The notes: generated from the letters alone by a model not told the origin. A stretch of DNA of 64,000 nucleotides from Candidatus Zixiibacteriota bacterium (GCA_011056555.1 DSEQ01000040.1:62001-126000); one strand, 5' to 3'; shown: positions 53,450 through 62,738, counted from the first letter of the stretch. Made by a program: numbers and translations.

Positions 53450-54807
53450 GCAGTATCCTTTGAACCTCTTTCCAGCATACCGACCGAAGACGTATCAACA
53501 GGTCCGGTTTTCTGGCGCTGTAAAATTTCCTCAAGCAGATCCTCACGCTGCATGCGCTGCAATTTCTCCACCCATTCCCAGTTGACCGGACGCACCCTTG
53601 CCTGCCCGCTGTCGGGGCCGATCAGATCCTGACCAATCGTCACCACCCAGCTGCCCGGATCGATTCCCTGTATTCCGGCATTCATCCGGCCCTTGGCGAT
53701 TATTCTAACGGGTACGAACTCAAACGAGACCGGATCGGTAAGAACTTCATTGTGGGGCACATCTATCATCGCTTTTGGCCCGCTTATCAGAGAGTCATGG
53801 CTGACATACAGGCCCACGGCCGATGTGGCCGGATTTTCCCATAGCGCGCTCAGCGGCACAAGCGTGGCCTGCTGGCTCTCGCCGTAAAATATATCCACCG
53901 TGACAAACATGCCTGACTTCAGGGCTTTATCGGGATTGACAAGATCGATTTCGGCAACTGTGCTATGGGCGGTTGGGTGAAGAAAGGGGGAGATACGTGC
54001 AATTGGAGCCGAAATCGGACCGGATGGTATATTCTGCGATAAAATCTCGGCTCTCTGACCTTCTTCAATATAGCCCAGCATGCGATCGGTGAGTACCACC
54101 TCAACTCGGACTGTGTCCAGTTGTCCCAGCGTAAACAGCCTGGTGCTGGGTGTAACCAGCATGCCGACTTCGGCGTTGCGGTTACCAATCGTACCGTCCA
54201 CCGGAGCCCTCACCACAGTGCGGGACAGAGTTTCTTTTCTTTCGTCAATGGTTGCCTGTGCCTGCTCCACACGCGCCCGCGCTAATTCGGCGCTGGCCTC
54301 TGCGGCTATTGCCTGGGTTTCTATATTCTCCATTTCCGTCGGGCTTATCAGCTCTTTCTCCGCCAGATCCCTGCTGCGCTGGAGTTCCGACTGCATCCGT
54401 TTCAGTTCCGCCTCGGCCTGCTTGGCCTGAGCCAGGGCAATCTGATAATTGGCCTCGGCCTGTTTGAGCTGTTCACGGAACTCTGTATCACGAAGCCGTA
54501 CCAATGGATCGCCGGATTGCACCAGATTTCCATTCTGTACATAAACCTGCGCCACCGGGGCGCTGACCTGGGGATATAGTTCCACCTGGTTCATGGCCTT
54601 AACCACCCCGCTCAACCGCTCGGTAAGGGGAAGACTGCCGAAGCGTGCCTGTACCGCCTCTACAGAGGGTATCAGTCCCTCGTTATCTCCACGCGGATTG
54701 CCGTCCGAATTGCGGGAGCAGCTTATCATTGAGCATATCAGAGTAATCGTCAGAATTAGAACGGATAAAGGATATAATCGGGAGAAGACTTCCCGTGGCT
54801 GCCTCAT
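53446..54807 (-). CDS. RND periplasmic adaptor lipoprotein (MFP)
   Basis: The protein is 453 aa with a lipoprotein signal peptide (lipobox SMISC after a hydrophobic stretch). Barrel-sandwich halves flank a long coiled coil (EQLKQAEANYQIALAQAKQAE, RARVEQAQATIDERKETL); beta-barrel and MP domains follow. The usual RVVRAPVDGTIG-type motif appears as VVRAPVDGTIGNRNAEVG. The C-terminus extends about 40 aa beyond the normal end (WVEKLQRMQREDLLEEIL), an unusual helical tail. It links the RND pump to the outer-membrane channel. Confidence 0.93.
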   Translation of the reverse strand: MRQPREVFSRLYPLSVLILTITLICSMISCSRNSDGNPRGDNEGLIPSVEAVQARFGSLPLTERLSGVVKAMNQVELYPQVSAPVAQVYVQNGNLVQSGDPLVRLRDTEFREQLKQAEANYQIALAQAKQAEAELKRMQSELQRSRDLAEKELISPTEMENIETQAIAAEASAELARARVEQAQATIDERKETLSRTVVRAPVDGTIGNRNAEVGMLVTPSTRLFTLGQLDTVRVEVVLTDRMLGYIEEGQRAEILSQNIPSGPISAPIARISPFLHPTAHSTVAEIDLVNPDKALKSGMFVTVDIFYGESQQATLVPLSALWENPATSAVGLYVSHDSLISGPKAMIDVPHNEVLTDPVSFEFVPVRIIAKGRMNAGIQGIDPGSWVVTIGQDLIGPDSGQARVRPVNWEWVEKLQRMQREDLLEEILQRQKTGPVDTSSVGMLERGSKDTA

Positions 54808-54901
54808 GAAACCTCCTTAGGAGCGGTATATATAGGCATGAATCTAATTTCCGGCCAGCCCGGACACAAGCTCAAAATATATTTAACTCGGAGAAAATCT
54901 C

Positions 54902-54919
54902 CATGTTCCCCGGAACATG
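54902..54919. promoter_or_regulatory. 18-bp palindrome upstream of the RND operon
   Basis: CATGTTCC-CC-GGAACATG, about 95 bp before the adaptor start. A candidate operator for the pump. The remainder of 54808-55188 contains the family B repeats and no gene. Confidence 0.4.
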
Positions 54920-55093
54920 CGGATTTGTGAAGCTGCAAACTGTAGTTAATGTCCGACCTGATATGAATTCCCACCGAGGCGGATATTGGGCGGATATTAA
55001 TTTTAGGGCAGGACCCCTGTGCTCCTTTTTCTTTATCTTTCGCTGGCAGGTCGGAGATCCGCCTGCTGACGGATTCGCAGGAAACCTGCCTTG

Positions 55094-55121
55094 TATCCGG
55101 GCGCACCGGGAGGTACGCCCG
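55094..55121. repeat. Palindromic repeat family B, copy 2 (inverted)
   Basis: CCGGGCG / CGCCCGG stem; in reverse orientation it matches the core GGCGTACSTCCC. It lies 36 bp from copy 3. Confidence 0.6.
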
Positions 55122-55156
55122 GCACGAGTTTTATTGGCGTGCGCTCGGACATAATT

Positions 55157-55189
55157 GTGCGCGGCGTACGTCCCCGTGCGCCGCGAAAT
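55157..55189. repeat. Palindromic repeat family B, copy 3
   Basis: CGCGGCG / CGCCGCG stem around TACGTCCCCGTG, ending at the stop of the response regulator gene. It matches copy 1 at 23428 with compensating stem changes. Confidence 0.65.
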
Positions 55190-55707
55190 CATTTCTTCTT
55201 TAATTCGTCGATAATCTTTTTCAGCTTCTCCGGATCGGCATCTTTGGCGAGTGATTCCAGCTCTTCCTTCAGCTTATCTTGATCGTCCAGCTTATTTTCC
55301 GCCTGTCCAGTTTCGGGCATATCGAGCATCTTGCGCACATTGGCAACATAATTTGCAGGTTTGACCGGTTTTTCCAGATATATTCCCGGGCCGGACATGG
55401 TCAACTCTTCGAGATCAGCCTTGCCCAGCTCGTCATGGGCATGGCCGGTTACGATCAGCACCGGAATCTTTTTCAATTCCTTGTCCTTCTGAAGCTCGCG
55501 GTACATCTTGGCGCCTGAATGTTTGGGCATAACCAGATCCATTGAAATCAAATCAGGCTTAAATTTCCTGGCCTTCTCAAGCCCCTCCAGACCATCACTG
55601 GCGGTAACCACCGTGAAGCCGTCATCCTCCAGAGCCATCTGCAGGAAGCGAACAACATCCGGTTCATCATCAACAACCAGCACAGTTTTGTCTAATTGAT
55701 CAGCCAT
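55189..55707 (-). CDS. Single-domain response regulator with helical tail
   Basis: The protein is 172 aa: a CheY-like receiver (VLVVDDEPDV, phosphorylation site Asp57 in SMDLVMPKHSG, Lys in LEKPV) plus a charged helical tail (KLDDQDKLKEELESLAKDADPEKLKKIIDELKKK). No output domain. It is the last gene of the sigma54 operon, 1 nt after the kinase, so a cognate pair is very likely. The signal may pass by protein contact or a phosphorelay. Confidence 0.92.
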   Translation of the reverse strand: MADQLDKTVLVVDDEPDVVRFLQMALEDDGFTVVTASDGLEGLEKARKFKPDLISMDLVMPKHSGAKMYRELQKDKELKKIPVLIVTGHAHDELGKADLEELTMSGPGIYLEKPVKPANYVANVRKMLDMPETGQAENKLDDQDKLKEELESLAKDADPEKLKKIIDELKKK

Positions 55708-55708
55708 T

Positions 55709-57529
55709 TTATTTTTTCTCCTGTCTTAGCTTTTCTTCCTGAACCATCGGTTTCGGCAGACGTTTGCGCGGGAAGCATAGCCTGAAGACCGATCCCTTGC
55801 CTTCCTCGGATTCGAAATCGATCGAACCGCCGTGTTCCTGTACAATCTTGCGAGTGGTCAAGAGGCCCAGCCCGGTTCCACCCCCGCCCTTGGTTGTAAA
55901 GAACGTCGTAAACAGCTTTTGCTTGATGTTATAATCCATACCCATACCGTTATCCGAAACCTCGAATATCAATGTATCATTTTCCTGACGTGTTGAAAGA
56001 ACTATTTGCGGATTTTTCTTCTCGCTCATCACGCAGGCATCCAGCGCATTGGAGACCAGGTTGGTCAGGCAGGTATGAATTCCGTCCGGGTCGAGCGAGG
56101 CCGGTTTGAGATTGGAATCCAGTCTCGCTATCAACTTTATTCCGGCCTGATTGGCGGAATCGCTGTAAAGATCTATTATATCTTTGATAAGCTGACTGGG
56201 ATCTATCATCTGGACATTGGGCACCCGGCCCTTGGCAAAGGAGAGAAAATCCTTTACCAGGCTGGTTATCTTGTCGAAATTCTTTTCCAGGATGCCCCAG
56301 CCTTCTTTGGTGCGCTCCTTGTCATCCTTATTCAGTCCGGAATGCACCATGTACATGCCCCCCTCCAGACCCATCAGGATGTTTTTGATCGTGTGCGCCA
56401 GGCCCGAAACAGTCTGGCCGACCGCTGACAGACGTTCAGCGTCCAGCTTCTCCTTCTCCAGCTCCTTCAGTTCGCGGATATCCTGCAGAAATGCGGCATA
56501 ACCGAGGGTCTTTTTCCTGTCCTTCAGAGTGGCCCCGGATAATCTGACCGGAATCTCCTCCCCTTTTTTATCAAGCACAATTGATTCATCGAGAACACAT
56601 TTATCCTCTTTATCATCCATCATCTCGATATATTCACCCGGAAACATGCGGTTGATATCCCTCATCGAGGGCTTGCCCTTATCGGGAAATCCAAGAAGTT
56701 CCCGGGCTGCTGGATTAAAGATGGTAACATTGCCGTCAGTGTCGGTTGCCAGTATACCGTCATTGGAGTTCTTGATCAGCGCTTTCTGGAAGGCGTGGAT
56801 ACGCTGCAATTCCTCTTCCAGCTTTTTGGTCTGGGTAACATCGGTGGAGATTTCAATTACATGTGCGATCTCCTCCTCGCCTCGTGTCAGGGGCGCGGTG
56901 GTAACCACATAATGCGCCCGTTCGCCGGTCTTGGTTATACCAACCTGGTTGGAAGAATGGATCTGGCCGTCCTTGAATGTTTTAGCCGCCGGACAGTGAT
57001 CGCATTTGCGGGAACGGTTCTTATATACTTTGTAGCAATGATCATCTACATTTTCGCCGAAAACCTCGCGAAATCTTTCATTGGCGCGGATGATTTTGAA
57101 ATCCCTGTCGATGACTGTGATGTAGCAGGGCACTCTCTCAAAAAGTATATTGTATTCCTTCAGCCAGTTCTTGCTTTCGGTAATATCATGTGACATCTCC
57201 AGCACATATAACACCTTCCCATCATTATCCTTTATCGGGGCTATATGGGTGACATAATGCGCTGTGCGGCCGTGAACATCCTTGCCCACGCCGTCTATCA
57301 CACGCTTCTTGCCGTCCTTGAATGTTTCAAGTGTGGGGCAGTTTTTGCATGGACTCTGTAGGCCCTTATATGCCGCGTAACATTTCTTTCCTTCCCAGGG
57401 TCCGAAATACTGCTCGAAGCGTGAATTGGCCGCCACGACATTAAAGTCCCTGTCCACAATCGCCGCATTAAAGGGTATGCCTTCAAGAACAGTGCTCTCC
57501 TTTAAGTCATCAACGATCATCTTATTCAT
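55709..57529 (-). CDS. PAS sensor histidine kinase (three PAS domains)
   Basis: The protein is 606 aa, soluble, without TM helices. PAS1 (15-120) and PAS2 (130-236) both carry a C-x10-C-x2-C triad (C50, C61, C64 and C165, C176, C179), PAS3 about 245-350. His379 (GLAHTIKNIL) is the phosphoacceptor. The ATPase has N box NLVSNALDA and G boxes NGMGM and GGGGTGLGL. It shares ATGA with the response regulator before it and is next to another after it. The Cys triads may bind a metal or sense redox state (inference; such PAS domains are frequent in anaerobes). Confidence 0.92.
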   Translation of the reverse strand: MNKMIVDDLKESTVLEGIPFNAAIVDRDFNVVAANSRFEQYFGPWEGKKCYAAYKGLQSPCKNCPTLETFKDGKKRVIDGVGKDVHGRTAHYVTHIAPIKDNDGKVLYVLEMSHDITESKNWLKEYNILFERVPCYITVIDRDFKIIRANERFREVFGENVDDHCYKVYKNRSRKCDHCPAAKTFKDGQIHSSNQVGITKTGERAHYVVTTAPLTRGEEEIAHVIEISTDVTQTKKLEEELQRIHAFQKALIKNSNDGILATDTDGNVTIFNPAARELLGFPDKGKPSMRDINRMFPGEYIEMMDDKEDKCVLDESIVLDKKGEEIPVRLSGATLKDRKKTLGYAAFLQDIRELKELEKEKLDAERLSAVGQTVSGLAHTIKNILMGLEGGMYMVHSGLNKDDKERTKEGWGILEKNFDKITSLVKDFLSFAKGRVPNVQMIDPSQLIKDIIDLYSDSANQAGIKLIARLDSNLKPASLDPDGIHTCLTNLVSNALDACVMSEKKNPQIVLSTRQENDTLIFEVSDNGMGMDYNIKQKLFTTFFTTKGGGGTGLGLLTTRKIVQEHGGSIDFESEEGKGSVFRLCFPRKRLPKPMVQEEKLRQEKK

Positions 57530-57930
57530 TTCGATTCAACCTTTCCGGAGCCGATAATCTTCCCGATCGTTTCCAGAAATGCAGAGACTTTAATCGGCTT
57601 CTCCAGAAACTGCTCGGGAGGGGGAAGTTCGTCGTCCCCCACCCATGCGTGAAAATCAAAATCATCACCTTTTTCGATTCCTGTCAGGATGATGACCGGG
57701 ATATTGCATGTCTTCTTATCCTCGCGCATCTGGCGGTAAACCGATATTCCCGACTGCTTCGGCATCATAATATCCAGGCAGATTAAATCCGGGGACCATT
57801 CACAGGCCTTCTCGAAACCATCCTTACCGCTCTCGGCAGTCTTGACCTCATAGCCGCCGTCAGATAATACCGACTCCAGATATTTGAGGACATCCGGTTC
57901 ATCATCTATGACCAGTACTTTATAAGCCAT
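57526..57930 (-). CDS. Single-domain response regulator
   Basis: The protein is 134 aa: a CheY-like receiver with the acidic pair in VLVIDDEPDV, phosphorylation site Asp53 (CLDIMMPKQSG) and Lys in FLEKPIKV. It has an insertion (FDFHAWVGDDELPPP) between strand 4 and helix 4 compared with CheY. It overlaps the histidine kinase by 4 nt and follows the NrfD-cytochrome gene by 4 nt. In Desulfovibrio the hmc operon also ends in regulator genes (rrf1, rrf2), a similar arrangement. Confidence 0.92.
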   Translation of the reverse strand: MAYKVLVIDDEPDVLKYLESVLSDGGYEVKTAESGKDGFEKACEWSPDLICLDIMMPKQSGISVYRQMREDKKTCNIPVIILTGIEKGDDFDFHAWVGDDELPPPEQFLEKPIKVSAFLETIGKIIGSGKVESK

Positions 57931-57934
57931 CTCT

Positions 57935-59788
57935 TCAATTCTCCTCGATTTCAGGCATCGTTACCCAGGGTGATTTTCTTCCCTCGTGCTTTGCCGCTAT
58001 AGCCTGATTGATACTGTCCGAGACCTCCTGGTCATGACAGGTTGTACATTGCGGCAGCTTAGGCTTGTCGAGCGCGGCTGCTTTCTCCTTATGGCATTCC
58101 ACACAACTTCCATGCATGGCATCCACGTAACCGGGAGCGGTATAATCCTCGACTTTAATCGCCGCACCAGGCGGGATAAGATCTTTATGACATTCATTGC
58201 ATTCTGATGCGGTCAAAGCCATCTTGGGCTGATCCGGTTCATGGCATTTCACGCACCCGAGATTGCCCCCCGAGGGTGAGGCGTGCCAGTCATGGCGGAA
58301 GGCATCGGTATATTTATTCATATCCGCATGGCACTGCCAGCATCCGCTCTCCTTATCCCCGGGGATATTCATATGATGGCATTTCACGCACGACTCTTTG
58401 CCGCCAAGCGTATCCTCATGCATTTTGTGCTTGAACAGCACCAGGTCAAAGTTGCGGTTGCCGTTTATGATCAGCTTCTCGCCTCCCCGTGCCTTGACCA
58501 CCGGAGTATCCTGGATACCCCGGCTTTCCAGCCTGTCGAAGGGCCAGAACATCAGGCCTACAGCAACTGCCAGCACAAACGCCAGCGAATATTTAATTCG
58601 TGCTGCAACCTCCGGACGACCCAGCCATGTATTTGAAGCTCGGTCGAATTCCGGCAATTTTTCCACTTTCGCTTCCGGATCAATCGGTTTTCTTTCCCAG
58701 ACCTTGAAATGTTCGACCGCGAACAGGAATGCCAGAACTGCCGCCGATACCACACTGGCGGAAATAAGTATCTCCGACAGCGAGGGCACATAATGCGATC
58801 CGGTTGCGGAGGTCATCATCAATCCGGCAACATTAATGCGATTAAATACAATTCCCAATACCACCAGGAGCGAAGCGGCCCAAAGCCCCTTGAGCGAATG
58901 CCGGGTCCTGGGAATGCTCAACAGGATCAGCGGGATAATTATGACCATGCTGGCCTCGACAATAAACATTATCGATTCAAATGATCCGGCGAAAATATAG
59001 CCGAGAGCACCGCGCGCACCCAGGTCGATAAAACGTACCAGGGCATAGATTGCAATAACCCAGACGGCCGCCTTGCCGAGCTTGGCCAGAAGCGGAGTTT
59101 CCGCTTTTCTGCGGTAAAGCCATGATGTGAAAAGTGATTCGAAAGTAACCATCATCAATCCCAGAGCAATGGCCGAGATAAAGAACATAATTGGCAGGAT
59201 TGGAGTGTACCAGAGCGGATGCAGCTTAAAGGGCATAATCAGAAAGAGCGAGCCAAGCGATGATTGATGCAAGGTAGAGAGCATGATACCGAGTATCACG
59301 AATACCAGCCTGTATCTCATCAGGAAGCTCCTGATTTTGGCATACCGGCTAGTTTCCTCCAGCGGTACCGGCGAGAATTCCAGGGCCAGCACAGTGGTAT
59401 AAAGCATAACGCACCAGGCCACCTCGAACAGGGCCGAGTGGTGCTGCCATTGCACCACCGGATGCCAGATATTCCAGGGCAGGCCCAGGTCGAACAAAAG
59501 ACCTACGATAACCGCGATATAACCAAGGAACGCCGTCAGCACAGCCGGTTTCACGATCGGATGAAATTCCTCTTTCCGCATGATGTATACGGTTGCGGTG
59601 ATCACGAATCCGCCTGCGGCCAAAGCTACCCCGGAAACCACATCGAAGCCGATCCAGAATCCCCAGGGGGTAGTATCGGACAGGTTAGTGGTAACACCCA
59701 GGCCGAAGGCAAATCGTGCAATTGCCGCCGAAAGTCCCAGCCCGGTAACGATCCAGAGGATCAGTTTGAATATTTTGACTCTATCCAT
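57935..59788 (-). CDS. NrfD/HmcC-like membrane subunit fused to a hexaheme cytochrome c domain
   Basis: The protein is 617 aa. Residues 1-365 hold about 10 TM helices in the NrfD/HmcC pattern (TPWGFWIGFDVVSGVALAAGGF, LTAFLGYIAVIVGLLFDLGLPW). A further TM (LAFVLAVAVGLMFWPF) leads to a C-terminal domain with six CxxCH heme motifs (CVKCH, CWQCH, CVKCH, CNECH, CVECH, CTTCH). Many His residues lie nearby, as in class III cytochromes. In Hmc complexes the cytochrome is a separate secreted subunit; here it is tethered. Predicted to link a periplasmic electron pool to quinone and Fe-S partners. Confidence 0.9.
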   Translation of the reverse strand: MDRVKIFKLILWIVTGLGLSAAIARFAFGLGVTTNLSDTTPWGFWIGFDVVSGVALAAGGFVITATVYIMRKEEFHPIVKPAVLTAFLGYIAVIVGLLFDLGLPWNIWHPVVQWQHHSALFEVAWCVMLYTTVLALEFSPVPLEETSRYAKIRSFLMRYRLVFVILGIMLSTLHQSSLGSLFLIMPFKLHPLWYTPILPIMFFISAIALGLMMVTFESLFTSWLYRRKAETPLLAKLGKAAVWVIAIYALVRFIDLGARGALGYIFAGSFESIMFIVEASMVIIIPLILLSIPRTRHSLKGLWAASLLVVLGIVFNRINVAGLMMTSATGSHYVPSLSEILISASVVSAAVLAFLFAVEHFKVWERKPIDPEAKVEKLPEFDRASNTWLGRPEVAARIKYSLAFVLAVAVGLMFWPFDRLESRGIQDTPVVKARGGEKLIINGNRNFDLVLFKHKMHEDTLGGKESCVKCHHMNIPGDKESGCWQCHADMNKYTDAFRHDWHASPSGGNLGCVKCHEPDQPKMALTASECNECHKDLIPPGAAIKVEDYTAPGYVDAMHGSCVECHKEKAAALDKPKLPQCTTCHDQEVSDSINQAIAAKHEGRKSPWVTMPEIEEN

Positions 59789-60552
59789 TATTCCGATCCT
59801 CCCTTCGGCTTATTTTCCTGTTCGCGTTTCATGCGCCGTCCGATCACCCAGTGCAGGCCAATCATGGCCGCACCCATACCGGCAAAAACCGGCGGCACAG
59901 CTTTCATCGCAGCTTCGGTTGTATGGGGCAAAGGCTCGTTGTCGAGCTTGCGGTCGTATGAAAGGAAGCTCAGGTCGATGTCGGAAAGATACAGGACACA
60001 GGTTCCGCCGACCTCATGTTCGCCCCAGATTTTATCCTGGTAGTATTTGCCGGGATTATCCAGAATCCGCTGACGGGCGATGGCTATCAGCTCATCACGC
60101 TCGCCGAAAATGGTCGCTTCCTCGGGACAGGCCGCAGTGCAGGCCGGCTGCTGGCCGTTCTTGATTCTATCGTAACACATAATACATTTGCGAATATATG
60201 GTATCCGCTGATCCCAGTCATACCTCGGAATACCATAAGGGCAAGCCATCATGCAGTAACGGCAGCCCATACATTTGTCATTATCATAAATGACCGGACC
60301 TTCTTTGGTTTTCTTCAACGCACCTACCGGGCAAACCGAGACACATGCCGGTTCGATGCAGTGACGGCATTGCTTGCGGATGAAGTGATCGTCAGGTTTG
60401 ATTACAATGGAGGTCCAGTTTAAAGCCGAGAGGCCGTCATTCTGGGTCCAGCGTCGTGGGTAGTCGCCCGGGAGGTCATATGTTTCCTTGCAGGCTTTAA
60501 CGCATTTGAAACAGCCTATACATTTCGTTATATCAGTCAGGATAGCTTTCAT
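59788..60552 (-). CDS. HmcB/DsrO-like ferredoxin subunit with C-terminal TM
   Basis: The protein is 254 aa. The Cys spacing gives four 4Fe-4S clusters (CIGCFKCVKAC, CRHCIEPACVSVC, CMGCRYCMMAC and a later CIMCYDR with CTAAC). One TM helix near the end (AVPPVFAGMGAAMIGLHWVIG) anchors it. No Tat signal is visible, so it should face the cytoplasm. It overlaps neighbours on both sides by 1-4 nt. It transfers electrons between the NrfD-type subunit and the soluble side. Confidence 0.93.
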   Translation of the reverse strand: MKAILTDITKCIGCFKCVKACKETYDLPGDYPRRWTQNDGLSALNWTSIVIKPDDHFIRKQCRHCIEPACVSVCPVGALKKTKEGPVIYDNDKCMGCRYCMMACPYGIPRYDWDQRIPYIRKCIMCYDRIKNGQQPACTAACPEEATIFGERDELIAIARQRILDNPGKYYQDKIWGEHEVGGTCVLYLSDIDLSFLSYDRKLDNEPLPHTTEAAMKAVPPVFAGMGAAMIGLHWVIGRRMKREQENKPKGGSE

Positions 60553-61253
60553 ACCGGCATCTCCTTCTTACCTAATGTTTCCGCTACACCCTCGCCGGAT
60601 CTGGGCGGGAATTTCCATCCCAGTGTGGAGACCATCTGCGAGAATGGCACCAGCACACAATGGGCGATCTTGGTAAACGGTATGAATACGAAAATCAGTT
60701 CGGCCGAAAGCATGTGGAAAAGCATCGTCCATTGATAAACACCTGCTCCGATAGCCATATTGTTGCAAACATATCCCGTCGCAAACGGTATCGCCAGAAG
60801 TACCGGCCAGACATAATCCTGGGGACGGCTGATGAAACGCGCTTCTTTTGAAAAGAGCCTTCCCAGAAAAAGCGCTACCGCCGTAACCATTGTAACGATG
60901 GTCAGGATGTCTGCCAGATTGTCGCTCAGTACAGGCCAGCCGATACCGATCGACTCCCTGATGAGCTGTATGTGGCCAATCAGGAATATCGGAACCAGTA
61001 TCAATCCGATATGGAAGACAAACGAAACAACGCTGTAAATCGGTCTCGTCTTCCAGAGCCGCAGAACCGGTACCAACCAGCCCAATGTATTCTCGGTAAT
61101 CAGTTTCCAGGGCATTACCTTGTCATCGGTCTGACGGCGGGCCTGTATCACACCCCAAACGGTCAGTACGACTATGCGCAGAAGCCCCAGGAGCATGATG
61201 GCGAAGGTCAGCCTGAAAAGAGGCCCTGCCACAAAATCCATTAATGGCTGCAT
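60549..61253 (-). CDS. Cytochrome b-type membrane subunit (NarI/DsrM/HmcE-like)
   Basis: The protein is 234 aa with five TM helices. Histidines in SFVFHIGLILVPIFLIGHIQL and TMLFHMLSAELIFVFIPFTKIAHCVL match the heme b ligands of NarI-type subunits. It sits directly before the HdrD/DsrK-like gene product in the operon, the pair known from DsrMK and HmcEF. It likely oxidises menaquinol or reduces menaquinone. Confidence 0.9.
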   Translation of the reverse strand: MQPLMDFVAGPLFRLTFAIMLLGLLRIVVLTVWGVIQARRQTDDKVMPWKLITENTLGWLVPVLRLWKTRPIYSVVSFVFHIGLILVPIFLIGHIQLIRESIGIGWPVLSDNLADILTIVTMVTAVALFLGRLFSKEARFISRPQDYVWPVLLAIPFATGYVCNNMAIGAGVYQWTMLFHMLSAELIFVFIPFTKIAHCVLVPFSQMVSTLGWKFPPRSGEGVAETLGKKEMPV

Positions 61254-62738
61254 CTACTCCACCTCCTTTTCGACCGCTTCCGGAGTTTCTTCTTCTTTTT
61301 CTTCCTTTTTCACCTTGAGCGATTCATCAAAAATTATCGCCTTGTAAACCAGATCATGCAGGCCGACTATTTCGACATCATCCATGCCCTGATCCTCCAT
61401 CAATTCGCGCAGCTGTTTTTTGCAGTTGGCACAGGGCGCGACCACATATTTGGCGCCCGTCTTCCTGATCTGCTCCGCCTTGGCCTTGCCGCCGATAGTC
61501 GTGCGATAGGGACGGATTTCGTCTATCGAAACAGTCCCGCCTCCGCCTCCGCAGCAGATATTGTTCTTGCCGCTGGGAGTCATCTCCACATAACTCTTGC
61601 AGAATGACTTCAATATTTCACGCGGCTTGTCAATGATCCAGCCCTGGCGGGCGATGTTACAGGGATCATGATAGGTTACCGGATCAGTTATAACATTGGG
61701 ATCCAGCTTTATCTTGCCTTCTTTGAGCATATCATAAAGATACTCCATGCAGTTGACAACCGGCGGAGCGTCTTTTCCTCCGCAGAAGACCGGCACGAAA
61801 TACTTGGCCGAACGGGAGGCATGACCGCATTCGCCGATCAGGATTTTCCTGCCCTTCAGCCTGCGAGTTTCCTCCACCACCTTCTTGACAATTCGATCCA
61901 GCATCCGGTCGCTGTAGAACAGGCCGTAGTTGATGCCGTCAAAATAACCGGTGCCGATGGTCCAGGAGCCGCCGGTGGCGGTAAAGACTGCCGCGTTACC
62001 CATCAGAGTATCCGCTTCCATCAAAAAGTCCGAGACAGCCGGGAAGAAAACATATTCGCAGTCCTCCTGATCAATCGGGAACTTGATCTTGACGCCCTTC
62101 TCCTCCTCCATATCCTCCTCCAGAAATTCCAGTGTATCCAGAAGGGCCGGAACAGGTATGGCCGAGGTATTTCCGGTTTTGCCCTCCAGCTGTTCACGGG
62201 TGCTGATCACCAGTGCTCGCGGAGCAATGCCGATCTCGCTCAGTATATATCGCCCCAGATGCGTCACCAGGCCGTGATCGATCCCGACCGGGCACTGCAA
62301 AGTGCAGCGCCGGCAGGCGGTGCAGTTCCAGAATGACTCCGCCATTTCATTGACCTTCTCATCGGTCAGTCCCTTGCTGCCCAGGACCCGGCCGCGTAAC
62401 ATGCCGCCGACCGTAAAATGACGGCGGTACACGCTCAAAAGCAGTTCCGAGCGATAACAGGGGATGTCCTTGGGATCACGGGTCGCCTGATAAACCTGGC
62501 ATTCAGTGGCACAACGCGAACATTTGGCGCTGCTTCTGACATACTGATCGAGCACAAATCCATAATTTGTGTTCTTCAATATGGCCGCAAAAGCTTCCAG
62601 AAACTTCTGCGCCCTCCCATCCACAACCGGATCCTCGATATGGTACCGTACATCGAGCTTCTGCTTCTCCAGTACCTCCGGCTTGCGCTGGGTTTTGAAG
62701 GCGTGTTGTCGTTCTTCCTCTGTGATTGGTTTGATCAT
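61254..62738 (-). CDS. HmcF/DsrK/HdrD-like iron-sulfur protein
   Basis: The protein is 494 aa and cytoplasmic. Two ferredoxin-like Cys sets (CSRCATECQVYQ and CTACRRCTLQCP) are followed by CCG domains (HDPCNIARQGW, NICCGGGGG, APCANCKKQ). This is the HdrD/DsrK plan; the CCG domains hold the non-cubane cluster that splits or reduces disulfides in Hdr. The last part is a charged Glu/Lys tail. It begins the Hmc-like genes; the NifX-like gene is 44 nt upstream. Confidence 0.93.
   Translation of the reverse strand: MIKPITEEERQHAFKTQRKPEVLEKQKLDVRYHIEDPVVDGRAQKFLEAFAAILKNTNYGFVLDQYVRSSAKCSRCATECQVYQATRDPKDIPCYRSELLLSVYRRHFTVGGMLRGRVLGSKGLTDEKVNEMAESFWNCTACRRCTLQCPVGIDHGLVTHLGRYILSEIGIAPRALVISTREQLEGKTGNTSAIPVPALLDTLEFLEEDMEEEKGVKIKFPIDQEDCEYVFFPAVSDFLMEADTLMGNAAVFTATGGSWTIGTGYFDGINYGLFYSDRMLDRIVKKVVEETRRLKGRKILIGECGHASRSAKYFVPVFCGGKDAPPVVNCMEYLYDMLKEGKIKLDPNVITDPVTYHDPCNIARQGWIIDKPREILKSFCKSYVEMTPSGKNNICCGGGGGTVSIDEIRPYRTTIGGKAKAEQIRKTGAKYVVAPCANCKKQLRELMEDQGMDDVEIVGLHDLVYKAIIFDESLKVKKEEKEEETPEAVEKEVE

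Noticed and set aside
59264..60164. Plus-strand ORFs over the Hmc-like genes
   Set aside because: Antisense shadows of the NrfD-cytochrome and ferredoxin genes.
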